Source: Desulfomonile tiedjei
GTDB lineage: Bacteria > Desulfobacterota > Desulfomonilia > Desulfomonilales > Desulfomonilaceae
Assembly (NCBI GenBank): GCA_016212925.1
Contig: JACRDF010000037.1
Span: 1-64,000 of the forward strand
DNA length: 64,000 nt
Direction of reading: 5' to 3'
Below the pieces are notes generated by a model, which saw only the letters and a program-made list of their open reading frames with translations, was not told where the DNA came from and ran no database searches. A program made the position numbers and the translations under genes. Shown in pieces: positions 43,728-51,763 of the stretch; the stretch's first letter is position 1; every line of letters starts with the position of its first letter.

Positions 43728-45305
43728 TTACTGTCGCCGCCTCACCACAGGCTCCAGGAGGTTTTCCACCGGGGCATTATCGTCTATGAGGATGCGTCCC
43801 TGGGATTTGCGTGCAAGTTTTGCGATCTGCTTTTCGGTAAACGCCGACCCGGGAAATCCGGAACCGTGTCCGGGCTGCCAGTCGTCCACTTGTAGCGGCT
43901 CCATAGATGCAGCAAGAACAAAGGTTTCCCGCCCCTCCTTGACTCCTTCAAGCTCGGTGCAGAACACGTTCACATGGCGAAACGTCTTCTTCAGGGTCAG
44001 GAAATAGCTTCCCAGCAGTCTTGCGAATTCCCAATCGTCGATGAGATTCACCATGTACAGCCCTTTGGGCGCGAGATGACGGGCCACTTTTTGGTTAAAT
44101 TCCAAGGTGGTCAGGTGAAACGGAACGGACAGGTCGTTGAACGCGTCGCCTACAATCAGATCGTACCGAGCTTCAGCGGCAAGTGAGTCAACCACATTTC
44201 TGGCATCCGCTGGAAATGTGCGGATGGGGCTGTTCGTGGGCAGCCCGAGTACGCCGTAGTTGACATCTACCACCATGGGGTCGATCTCCGCGACGTCAAC
44301 CACTGATCCCGGCCATTCGAACAATACCCATCGGGGAAAGGTATAGCTGCCCCCGCCTATAAAGAAGGCCGAAACGGTCTTCCTGTCGCTGAAAAACCTC
44401 CTCACCACGTCTCGATAAAGGCGCTCGTACTTGTATTCCAGATGCGATGGGTCGTTCAGATCCACGTACCCGTGAATGAGGTAATCCAGTCGCAGGCTGA
44501 GAATATGTCGAGACGAGTCGGTATCGCTCCGGGTCTCGTGGACGTTTATAAATTGGTAATTGCTATCCTTGGCCACAAGGCCTTCAACGTTTTCCCGAAG
44601 TCCCAGTTTTTCAACCACTTCTTCCGCTTTCCACCCCGCGTAAGGCGGAAGCTGAGAAAACACAAGGAGCGCTCCCAGGATTGCAGCCCAGATGGCGGGA
44701 AGCCATCGTTTAGGTCCAAGGAGGACAGCCATCACAGCCAACGCGAATGATACCGACAGCACCACTCCCCTCGAACCGAGGGATGCGACCAGCCAGAACC
44801 CGGTGGCAAGCGTTCCCGCGATGCTCCCCACCGCGCCCCACGCGTAAACCGATCCGATACTCTGACCCACCGTATCCCCGCGTTCCACGGCCATTTTCGC
44901 GGCCGGCGGACTGATGGTCCCGAGCGCTACAGCCGGCAGAAGAAATATGCCGAAGACCGTCAGAAAGGTGCGCGTAGGCCACGTCAGTTCCTCGAAATAG
45001 TCCCATGCGGGGAAAACATGGTTCATGGGCAGCACTGAAAGGCACATTATGGAGGCCACCAAGAACAGAAATCCTAGAAGTCCTTCAGGGCGCCAGCGGT
45101 CTGCGAGCCGCCCTCCAATATAGTTCCCGGTGCTCATTCCCGCGAGGATCACGCCTATAATGCTGGTCCACGTATACAACGAATTCCCCAGGTGCCTGGC
45201 CACGAGGCGACCTGCGACTATTTCCACGACCATGATAAAGGCGGAGCTGAAGAATACTATTACATGAGGCGTATAACGCCAGCCCCTTGCCTGTTCCTCA
45301 TTCAT
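43728..45305 (-). CDS. Fused membrane transporter-like/spermidine synthase-like protein
   Basis: A 525-residue protein. The N-terminal half (to about residue 220) has several membrane helices of a major-facilitator-like type (VIVFFSSAFIMVVEIVAGRLVARHLG, TSIIGVILAGMSTGNYIGGRLADRW). The C-terminal half is a spermidine-synthase-like methyltransferase fold: FFIGGGSYTFPRW, VVDVAEIDPMVVDVNYGVLGL and YDLIVGDAFNDLSVPFHLTTLEF. In true spermidine synthases the GGGDG loop is followed by Glu/Asp for decarboxylated SAM; here the loop is GGGSY, so polyamine synthesis is uncertain. The start ATG 45305 follows GAGAAGG. Confidence 0.85.
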   Translation of the reverse strand: MNEEQARGWRYTPHVIVFFSSAFIMVVEIVAGRLVARHLGNSLYTWTSIIGVILAGMSTGNYIGGRLADRWRPEGLLGFLFLVASIMCLSVLPMNHVFPAWDYFEELTWPTRTFLTVFGIFLLPAVALGTISPPAAKMAVERGDTVGQSIGSVYAWGAVGSIAGTLATGFWLVASLGSRGVVLSVSFALAVMAVLLGPKRWLPAIWAAILGALLVFSQLPPYAGWKAEEVVEKLGLRENVEGLVAKDSNYQFINVHETRSDTDSSRHILSLRLDYLIHGYVDLNDPSHLEYKYERLYRDVVRRFFSDRKTVSAFFIGGGSYTFPRWVLFEWPGSVVDVAEIDPMVVDVNYGVLGLPTNSPIRTFPADARNVVDSLAAEARYDLIVGDAFNDLSVPFHLTTLEFNQKVARHLAPKGLYMVNLIDDWEFARLLGSYFLTLKKTFRHVNVFCTELEGVKEGRETFVLAASMEPLQVDDWQPGHGSGFPGSAFTEKQIAKLARKSQGRILIDDNAPVENLLEPVVRRRQ

Positions 45306-45854
45306 GTTTATACCTTCTCAAAACCTTCCGGTGGCTATTATCACAGTTCATGAACCGGCGATAGCGGGAAACCGTTCGCGCCGCGACGTTTCACTCGCAC
45401 CGGGGAATCCGCGGTCCCGTATCAGTTCAATGGGCGAAATCCCGCTTTCCGCGGGGCAGCTAGCATATTGCTGTAGGGGCCGGCATCAATATTACGTGTT
45501 TGATCGTGCATTGATACAATTGACCAAATAAGTTGGGTCGCCTCCATGCTCGGCATCTGAATTCCATTGTCTTGTGCCCGTCAGTGACGCGTATTTTACC
45601 AGAAACTTCTTCCTGACCTCCAGCGTACCGTATTGATTGACAGGGTCTGTGGGTCGTCCGCCGGCTCGCGACAACCCAGCCCTTTTTTTTGTGCTATGAT
45701 CTCCTGCAAGCTCCTTTCCCGTCCGATGCATGGCGTCAACAAGAATATTGACTGATAATGATTACTTATGATAAACTAATGTAATTATAATTCCGCATTT
45801 GATGGGAGGAGAGAGGATTGTTTAAAAGAACGGAAGACTCGAAAGGAGTTTGAC
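45306..45854. other. 549-base intergenic region
   Basis: No gene is supported. The left part lies between divergent genes and is the likely promoter region of the fused membrane/spermidine-synthase gene, though no clear boxes were fixed. A good plus-strand promoter is at 45748-45775. An unbroken run of eight T residues occurs near 45684 without a stem. Confidence 0.5.
45748..45775 (+). promoter_or_regulatory. Candidate promoter of the secreted proline-rich protein
   Basis: TTGACT (45748-45753), 16 bases and GATAAA (45770-45775) lie in AT-rich DNA about 80 bases before the start codon at 45855. A strong ribosome-binding site AAGGAG is 7 bases before that ATG. Confidence 0.45.
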
Positions 45855-46400
45855 ATGAAACGCGTATTATTTTTATGGGTTATGATGCTGCTGCTCTCCT
45901 TTCCCATAGGGATGGCGCAAGCCGCCGAGATCTACTGGGACGGCGTCCCGGCAGATGAAGAAATCACCGATGATGATTTCAAATACAAGTACGGGGAGCC
46001 AAAAAGCGTCAAGTCACTCGGTGACTTAGAGGTCTACGACGACAACCTCGTCATTAACGTGCCGGGACCTGACGACCCCGCTGAGCCTGATTACGAGTCC
46101 GGCGCTCCGATTCCACCCCGCGCCGTGAGCACTCCTCGTGCCACGGATGTCGCGCCGCCGCAGCCAAGGGTTGCCCCGAGGTCGACTGATACCGGTCGAG
46201 TTAGAAGCACGACCATAAGGCCTTCTCAGGAAAAAGCCCCAAAGCCCGCAACAAAGAAACTCGAGACTCAGCCGGGCGCGGGAGAGCAGACGATCTCTGA
46301 TGAGCCGAGTCCGCCCCCCGAGAAGAAAATGAAATGGGGCCAAGTGGATGTGAAACCGTCCGAGCCGAAAAACAAATTCCAGTGGGGCGAGAAGAAATAG
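45855..46400 (+). CDS. Exported proline-rich protein of unknown function
   Basis: The 181-residue protein is not recognised. It has a clear signal peptide (MKRVLFLWVMMLLLSFPIGMAQAAE). The mature N-terminal part is acidic (DGVPADEEITDDDF), the middle is Pro/Arg/Thr-rich and looks disordered, and the end carries two similar motifs, KMKWGQVDVKPSEP and KFQWGEKK, which may bind a partner. It has its own promoter and stands alone between long non-coding gaps. A periplasmic or cell-envelope role is possible. Confidence 0.75.
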   Translation: MKRVLFLWVMMLLLSFPIGMAQAAEIYWDGVPADEEITDDDFKYKYGEPKSVKSLGDLEVYDDNLVINVPGPDDPAEPDYESGAPIPPRAVSTPRATDVAPPQPRVAPRSTDTGRVRSTTIRPSQEKAPKPATKKLETQPGAGEQTISDEPSPPPEKKMKWGQVDVKPSEPKNKFQWGEKK

Positions 46401-47065
46401 AGCCACCTTTTCGCGGCGTTTTCTCTAAAATTGTTACCTGGATTCGGCGCGTTTCATAGGTCCTTGATCGGCTTCCGGGACAAGCCCGGGAGCCGACTCA
46501 CGCGTGATTGCCTTTGCCACCGGTGGCAAGGTGATAACCGGATCGGGAATGCGTCCTTGTGCAACCCCATTGGCGTTGCGTCAACTGCTGCCGAACCACC
46601 TGTCCCGCCTCATTCCACGTCACTCCGGCGCAATGATCTTGCAGTAACTGGGGGAATCGTGTTACGGCGACGGCAATTGTCCCTTCTGGGTGGCCCGGAG
46701 GTGTGGTGGGACAGGCTTCCAGCCTGTCTATTGGGATGACCGGCAAGGTGCCGGTCCCACCAGCGGGTCGCGAAGCGAAAAGAGGTGTATTTTCTGCGCG
46801 CTGTTCCAGCAGCTGAGTTAAGACGATCGCCTATTTATGAGCTGACCCCTCCTGTTCCTTCGGAACCCGGCGGCAGTGGCCTCCGGGCCACCCAGCGGAG
46901 CACTGTTTCTCGGCTCCGATGAATTCTGAGACGGTTTCAGATGCCGGCCCTACCGGTTTTCCGGCCTTGTTGGCAGGCCACCCTCCCCACCCGTAACTAA
47001 ATGCTTACGCACGTTACATTACAGTACTTGACCGCCCCCACAGGGTACTGATATCGAGGATCGCC
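46401..47065. other. 665-base intergenic region rich in repeat fragments
   Basis: No gene is supported. It has the palindromic unit at 46705-46761 and a GAATTCTGAGACGGTTTC fragment at 46921-46938 related to the outer arm of the 21654-21785 element. GCCGGCCC/ACCGGTTTTCCGGCC pairs occur at 46944-46970. Confidence 0.5.
46705..46761. repeat. Palindromic unit GGTGGGACAGGC...CCGGTCCCACC, free copy
   Basis: This is the inner unit found inside the larger repeats at 24727 and 41680, here without the outer element and in inverted order: GGTGGGAC and GTCCCACC ends, with inner CAGGCTTCCAGCCTG and ACCGGCAAGGTGCCGGT hairpins. Its free occurrence shows that it is an independent element that has inserted into, or recombined with, the other family. 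A shorter relative lies at 47662-47690. Confidence 0.65.
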
Positions 47066-47554
47066 ATGCACTCAAGTGATCATGGATTCTCACGCGACCC
47101 TCACGCCGGCCAGTGGGACGTCGAAAGGCTGCTCCAAAAAGCACGCAAAGCAAAGGAGAACGCGTCCGTCCCTTTGAGCCGTTTCCGGGTTGGAGCTGCC
47201 GTCCTCACTGTCAACGGCACTATTTTTGAGGGCTGCAACACGGAAAGCCTTATCCCCGTACTCGGGGTGTGCGCGGAGCGCAATGCCGTCAACCACGCCA
47301 TAATCCACGGCGAACGGAGCTTCCTGGCTGTCGCTGTGGCCTCTGATCTCTTTTCACCTCTTCTCCCGTGTGGAACGTGCCTCCAGTATATCCAGGAGTT
47401 CGCGCGGCAGGAGGGGCGCGACATCCTGATCATCGCGGAAGGCCGTTCGGGCGACAGAGTGATCACCAGCCTGGATGAACTCTTCCGAGGCGGGTTTCCG
47501 CCGGAGACTTCAGTCAAAGAGATCCAGGAATCCTTCCGCTGGACCGCTGAGTGA
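47066..47554 (+). CDS. cdd: Cytidine deaminase
   Basis: A 162-residue zinc hydrolase that converts cytidine or deoxycytidine to uridine forms. The core is LSRFRVGAAVLTVNGTIFEGCNTESL, the zinc/catalytic GVCAERNAVNHAI (Cys ligand and Glu) and LLPCGTCLQYIQEF (PCxxC ligands). The substrate-binding Asn-Glu in CNTES replaces the common NVEN. The N-terminal 20 residues (MHSSDHGFSRDPHAGQWDVERLL) are longer than in the Bacillus enzyme. The start ATG 47066 follows GAGGATCGCC. It is close to NrdJ, so both act in pyrimidine/deoxynucleotide supply. Confidence 0.88.
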   Translation: MHSSDHGFSRDPHAGQWDVERLLQKARKAKENASVPLSRFRVGAAVLTVNGTIFEGCNTESLIPVLGVCAERNAVNHAIIHGERSFLAVAVASDLFSPLLPCGTCLQYIQEFARQEGRDILIIAEGRSGDRVITSLDELFRGGFPPETSVKEIQESFRWTAE

Positions 47555-47806
47555 CCGCTCGGCAACGGCCGAAGTGACACTTCCCCCCTGAAGGCCAAAA
47601 ATCCCCATATAACCGTTCAGTTACGCGTGAAAGGGTGAACCGTCAACCGCGGCCGAAGACTGGTAGGACCGGCATCTTGCAGGTCCTACTGTACTCGCGG
47701 CTCAGCGCGGCTAGTCCCCCCTCCACGTATACCTGTTTTCGAAAGTAATCACGGATTGGCTGGCGTGTGCCTCTGGTGGCTTCATCTTGACCCGTCCCAT
47801 AATTTG

Positions 47807-47883
47807 CGGCGGCCAATAGGCCGCCCTACATTTGTACTCCCAAGCTTGGTCTCATCTCCCGTAGGGCGGCCTATTGGCCGCCG
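47807..47883. repeat. Inverted repeat with 23-bp perfect arms
   Basis: The arm at 47807-47829 starts CGGCGGCCAATAGGCCGCCC and is exactly complementary to 47861-47883, with a 31-base loop. Each arm also contains its own GGCGGCC/GGCCGCC symmetry. The CCCTAC/GTAGGG edge is shared with elements at 10071-10146 and 21693-21745. Confidence 0.7.
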
Positions 47884-47984
47884 TTGACCCAGGCGCCACT
47901 GTGGGTTCATTCCGCGAAAACTTTTGAGAATCACTATATTTCCTCCAGGTAACTGAATGCTTATTTTGTTAACACTTTTTTTGC

Positions 47985-48012
47985 TTGAAAAATCAATATG
48001 ATCTATTATATA
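47985..48012 (+). promoter_or_regulatory. Candidate promoter of the zinc-ribbon protein gene
   Basis: TTGAAA (47985-47990), 16 bases and TATATA (48007-48012) lie about 30 bases before the ATG at 48043. The flanks are AT-rich. The ribosome-binding site (AGGGG) is weak. Confidence 0.45.
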
Positions 48013-48042
48013 CTTAAAGTATTACATTAACAGGGGTCTTCC

Positions 48043-48450
48043 ATGAGAAAATTAGTTAAAGTGACGAAAATTACGAGACTATTCAAAGTGGCTGAAATCC
48101 TTGGGGACATCATGGGCGACCTGCATGACGAAGAGCTGCTGATGAAATATAAAATCACCTGGAAACAGTTGGGAAAAATCTATTGCAGGCTGTTTTACGG
48201 CGGGTTCCTAAATAAGGATGACATGGTACGGCGAATTGAATTAAGGCACGGGAAAGACGCGTCCCACATACCTTTTGCAGAACTACCAGAGTCCAGTGTA
48301 ACCTACAAATGCGCGATCTGCGGCTTTGTCTCGTCGTACCATTTCAGTGCTTGCCCGAGGTGCAGGCAACTGAACCTGAGACGTCTCACCAGGCCTTCCA
48401 GGCCTTTCCCTTACGCGGCCGGGTCGGTCTATGCCGGTCGCGCTTACTAA
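48043..48450 (+). CDS. Small helical domain plus zinc-ribbon protein
   Basis: The 135-residue protein is not a named family. Residues about 14-65 (FKVAEILGDIMGDLHDEELL, MKYKITWKQLGKIYCRLFYGG, FLNKDDMVRR) align with the 80-residue protein at 36918. The C-terminal part has a four-cysteine zinc ribbon, YKCAICGFVSSYHFSACPRC, and a basic tail RQLNLRRLTRPSRP. The combination of a helical bundle, zinc ribbon and basic tail suggests nucleic-acid or protein binding, perhaps regulatory; this is inference. It is expressed from its own AT-rich promoter. It is 360 bases upstream of nrdJ, with no shared transcript evident. Confidence 0.7.
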   Translation: MRKLVKVTKITRLFKVAEILGDIMGDLHDEELLMKYKITWKQLGKIYCRLFYGGFLNKDDMVRRIELRHGKDASHIPFAELPESSVTYKCAICGFVSSYHFSACPRCRQLNLRRLTRPSRPFPYAAGSVYAGRAY

Positions 48451-48627
48451 ATCTTGATCTAAAGGGTGCCACGCTAGGACGCACAGCCGTTTCCGTAATT
48501 AAGGCGGAAGCCGGAATCCAGTCCCGCGAGGAACGCGGGATGGATCCCGTTTTTCAACGGGGTGACGAAAAGAGCTGTCTTCGCTAGAGATGGAAAAACT
48601 CAAACCGACCCACTATCTTGCTTTTCA
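48451..48627. repeat. Gap with a diverged GTCATTCC-family repeat
   Basis: At about 48503-48566 are GCGGAAGCCGGAATCCAG, CCCGCGAGGAACGCGGG and CCCGTTTTTCAACGGGGTGACG, the same order of hairpins as in the repeat at 81-150. The left end is diverged. No gene is visible here. Confidence 0.5.
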
Positions 48628-48656
48628 TTGATTAACCTACTAAATTATTGTATGAT
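48628..48656 (+). promoter_or_regulatory. Candidate promoter of nrdJ
   Basis: TTGATT (48628-48633), a 17-base spacer and TATGAT (48651-48656) are close to the sigma-70 consensus. The predicted start near 48663 gives an untranslated leader of about 150 nt. Confidence 0.55.
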
Positions 48657-48662
48657 AATGAT

Positions 48663-48810
48663 GGGATAGGTGTATCGGCCGGCACACCCCGGCAGATCCC
48701 GGTCGGATTTGATGATGCAAACTCAGTCATACGTCGTGACTGAAAAGCATGAAAAGTTGCCGGCAGGGAATAGCGTCCCGACAGAGCGACTGTAGCCCCG
48801 GAGAACTTCA
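48663..48810 (+). ncRNA. Structured leader of nrdJ; candidate cobalamin-type riboswitch or nrdJ leader RNA
   Basis: Several helices can be drawn in the leader: ATC-GGCCGG with CCGGTC-GAT (48674-48709), TCAGTCA/TGACTGA (48723-48742) and GGGA/TCCC at about 48766-48779. The loop CCCCGGCA near 48697 can pair with TGCCGGCA near 48758. The stretch CAGGGAA and the later GCGACTGTAGCC recall the AGGGAA and CACTGTAA strands of cobalamin riboswitch cores. However, the spacing between them is shorter than in the standard class, so a standard match is not claimed. The GGAG ribosome-binding site lies at the end of this structure (CCCCGGAGAAC), where folding could block it. The downstream enzyme needs adenosylcobalamin, which makes cofactor sensing sensible but unproven. 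Confidence 0.4.
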
Positions 48811-51552
48811 ATGGCTGAACGAATTCCATCCATAAGGGAGCGGCGACGCCACGATCTCCCCTCAACAGTAGAGGTCACGGCTCAAGGCCTGAAATTTCAC
48901 AGGCTCTTTTCCGTGGCCGGCCGCGACCCCATGGAAATGGTCGAGTGGGAGCGGCGCTCGGCGATCATCCGCAACGACAAGGGAGAGGTCATTTTCGAGC
49001 AAACGGGTGTTGAGGCCCCGGCATTTTGGTCGGACATGGCGGTAAATGTCGTGGTCTCCAGGTATTTCCGCGGCAGAGCCGGCAACCCTGAAAGAGAAAC
49101 AAGCATTCGTGGTCTTATTCTGCGCGTTGCGGACACCATCGTTAATTGGGGTCGTGAACAGGGTTACTTTGCTTCCGATGACGACTCGAACATATTCCGA
49201 GATGAATTGATCTACCTTTTGGTTTTCCAAAAGGCGTCTTTTAACAGTCCCGTATGGTTTAACGTGGGGATCGAGGCCTCGCCGCAATGCTCCGCGTGCT
49301 TCATTCTGAGCTTGGATGACACAATGGATTCGATCCTCCGGTGGTACACCCAGGAGGGCATTATCTTCAAGGGGGGGTCCGGTTCAGGAGTAAACGTCTC
49401 CAGGCTCAGGTCCGCGCGTGAACAGCTCAGCGGGGGAGGTACCGCGTCCGGACCTATCTCTTTCATGAAAGCTGCCGACGCGTCCGCGGGAGTAATAAAA
49501 TCAGGGGGCAAGACCCGCCGCGCGGCCAAGATGGTCATACTGAACGCAGATCACCCGGATATTCTCGATTTTATCCGAAGCAAAGCCACCGAAGAGAAGA
49601 AGGCTCAAGCTCTGATCCGTGCAGGCTACGACGGGTCCCTGGAAGGAGAGGCCTATGCCACGGTCGCGTTCCAGAATGCAAACCACTCAGTCCGTGTCAC
49701 CGACGAATTCATGAAAGCCGAGAAGGATGACGGGGAGTGGAAGACAAGGTTCATACTTTCCGGGGAAACGGCCGGCACGTACCGCGCTCGGGACCTGTTG
49801 CGCGAAATAGCCCAGGCTGCCCACACCTGCGGTGACCCCGGCATTCAGTTCGATACAACCATCAACCGCTGGCACACCTGTCCCGAAACAGCTCCGATTC
49901 GCGCCTCCAATCCTTGTTCGGAATATATGCACGTGGATGATTCCGCCTGCAACCTGGCCTCTCTCAAGTTGACCGCCTTCTTGGACCCCAGTGATTTGTT
50001 TAGGGTGGATGCCTTCCGCCATGCGGTGGACATCATGATAACGGCCCAGGACATACTGGTGGACAAGGCTTCATATCCTACCCCGGCCATTGCCACGAAC
50101 TCGCACAATATGCGGGCCCTCGGTCTTGGTTACGCGGACCTGGGGGCCCTTGTTATGTCTCTGGGTCTTGCGTACGATTCCGATGAAGCCCGTGCCTGGG
50201 CCGCAACCGTCACGGCCTTGATGTCCGGCGAGGCCTACCTGCAATCCGCCAGGATCGCGGCAACGAGAGGCTCGTTTAGCGAGTTCAAGAAGAATCGAAC
50301 CGCAATGCTGGGCGTAATAAAGGCACATCGAGAAAAGGCCCTTCAGATTAGACCTTTGGACGTGCCGGAACAGATGGTGGCCGAAATCGTCGGCATATGG
50401 GACAAGGCCCTGGAAATGGGGAAAGAGCATGGTTTCGCCAACTGTCAGGTCACAGTGCTGGCACCGACGGGTACGGTAGCATTCATGCTCGATTGCGACA
50501 CCACGGGCGTGGAACCTGAGCTGGCCCTCATAAAATACAAAACTCTTTCCGGGGGCGGCCACCTGAAAATAGTTAACAGAACGGTAGCCAGGGCGCTCGA
50601 GCGGCTGGGGTATCCGCCGGTGGTGGTTCAGGACATTCTGGCAAAGATTGAGGAAACAGGTACCATCGAGGGTATTCGGGAGGTCCTTCACGAACATTTG
50701 CCCGTGTTCGATTGTGCCTTCAGGCCGATTAGCGGCAAGCGGTGCATTTCACCCGAGGGGCACATAAGAATGATGGCAGCAATACAGCCCTTCATATCCG
50801 GTGCGATTTCCAAGACGGTGAATCTGCCCAATGACGTGACGGTTGAACAAATCGAAGAGGTTTTTCGGCTTGCGTGGAGACTTGGCTTGAAGGCTATCGC
50901 CGTATACAGAGACGGATGCAAGGCCATTCAACCCCTGGGTCTGGGGGCCAAGGAGGCGGTTAAGGCTGCGCAGCCCGTTCGTCGGCGCCTCCCGGTGGAC
51001 TGCACGACCGTTCGTCACAAATTCGAGGTTGCCGGCCAAAAGGGGTATATTCACACGGGATTTTACGACGACGGCTCCGTGGGAGAAATCTTTATCCGAA
51101 TGGCTAAGGAGGGGAGCACCATCTCGGGACTCATGGACACCATCGCGACCTTAACCTCCATTTCTTTGCAGTACGGTGTGCCGCTCGAAGCCCTTGTCAA
51201 CAAATTCATCCACGTACGGTTTGAACCCTCCGGCTTCACCTCCAACCCGGACATACCGATGGCAAAGTCGCTCACGGACTACATTTTCCGATACCTGGGC
51301 ATCCGTTTTCTGAACAAGGAGCAGCAGGAGGCCGCGGGCCTGCTTCCGTCCGGCACGCCAAACCACCAGCTTCTCGAAGGGTCCGGATCGGCCCCAACTC
51401 CGGCGGAACCATTGCGACGGGTCGGAACGAGTGGGCACGCGTTCAATCCGCAGTCCGACGCGCCTGCCTGTCCCGATTGTGGTGCAATTATGGTAAGAAA
51501 CGGCTCCTGTTACAACTGCCTTAACTGCGGCGCCACCAGCGGTTGTTCATAG
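48811..51552 (+). CDS. nrdJ: Adenosylcobalamin-dependent (class II) ribonucleotide reductase
   Basis: The 913-residue enzyme reduces ribonucleotides to deoxyribonucleotides using a radical made from adenosylcobalamin, so it needs no oxygen. Class II features include the cysteine-bearing SPQCSACFIL near residue 160, FKGGSGSGVNVSRLRS, the active-site NPCSEYMHVDDSACNL near residue 368, and APTGTVAFMLDCDTTGVEPELAL. A TSCPD domain follows (MAKEGSTISGLMDTIATLTSISLQYG). The C terminus is a cysteine-rich zinc-ribbon-like tail, CPDCGAIMVRNGSCYNCLNCG, probably involved in active-site re-reduction. Length is normal for the large NrdJ type. It is preceded by a structured leader and is monocistronic; cytidine deaminase lies 1.3 kb upstream. 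Confidence 0.94.
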   Translation: MAERIPSIRERRRHDLPSTVEVTAQGLKFHRLFSVAGRDPMEMVEWERRSAIIRNDKGEVIFEQTGVEAPAFWSDMAVNVVVSRYFRGRAGNPERETSIRGLILRVADTIVNWGREQGYFASDDDSNIFRDELIYLLVFQKASFNSPVWFNVGIEASPQCSACFILSLDDTMDSILRWYTQEGIIFKGGSGSGVNVSRLRSAREQLSGGGTASGPISFMKAADASAGVIKSGGKTRRAAKMVILNADHPDILDFIRSKATEEKKAQALIRAGYDGSLEGEAYATVAFQNANHSVRVTDEFMKAEKDDGEWKTRFILSGETAGTYRARDLLREIAQAAHTCGDPGIQFDTTINRWHTCPETAPIRASNPCSEYMHVDDSACNLASLKLTAFLDPSDLFRVDAFRHAVDIMITAQDILVDKASYPTPAIATNSHNMRALGLGYADLGALVMSLGLAYDSDEARAWAATVTALMSGEAYLQSARIAATRGSFSEFKKNRTAMLGVIKAHREKALQIRPLDVPEQMVAEIVGIWDKALEMGKEHGFANCQVTVLAPTGTVAFMLDCDTTGVEPELALIKYKTLSGGGHLKIVNRTVARALERLGYPPVVVQDILAKIEETGTIEGIREVLHEHLPVFDCAFRPISGKRCISPEGHIRMMAAIQPFISGAISKTVNLPNDVTVEQIEEVFRLAWRLGLKAIAVYRDGCKAIQPLGLGAKEAVKAAQPVRRRLPVDCTTVRHKFEVAGQKGYIHTGFYDDGSVGEIFIRMAKEGSTISGLMDTIATLTSISLQYGVPLEALVNKFIHVRFEPSGFTSNPDIPMAKSLTDYIFRYLGIRFLNKEQQEAAGLLPSGTPNHQLLEGSGSAPTPAEPLRRVGTSGHAFNPQSDAPACPDCGAIMVRNGSCYNCLNCGATSGCS

Positions 51553-51763
51553 CCCCGTCAATAAAAGGTTTGCCCCGCGTCCATTTTCAGATACAATGCC
51601 CTTCCTAAGATCACAAATAAAATGCCGTGATTTGAGGCTATTGTCCCTTTGTGTTACGGCATGAAGGGGCTGTGACATTAAGTCCAGCGCAAGAGGGAGA
51701 ATTGCGGTGGAGGTCTTTCTGAGGAAACGCTCGCGGCTGCGAGATTATCAGGAGGAAGCTGTC

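Larger units (their letters stand above)
47555..48042. other. 488-base intergenic region with a 23-bp inverted repeat
   Basis: No gene is supported. It includes the repeat at 47807-47883, a small hairpin GGTAGGACC..GGTCCTACT near 47662-47690, and the promoter at 47985-48012. The final 100 bases are AT-rich. Confidence 0.55.

Noticed and set aside
48663-48810. Canonical cobalamin riboswitch in the nrdJ leader
   Set aside because: The AGGGAA and ACTGTA pieces are present but the spacing and the GGTG-x-AAATCC helix are not, so only a candidate structured leader is claimed.
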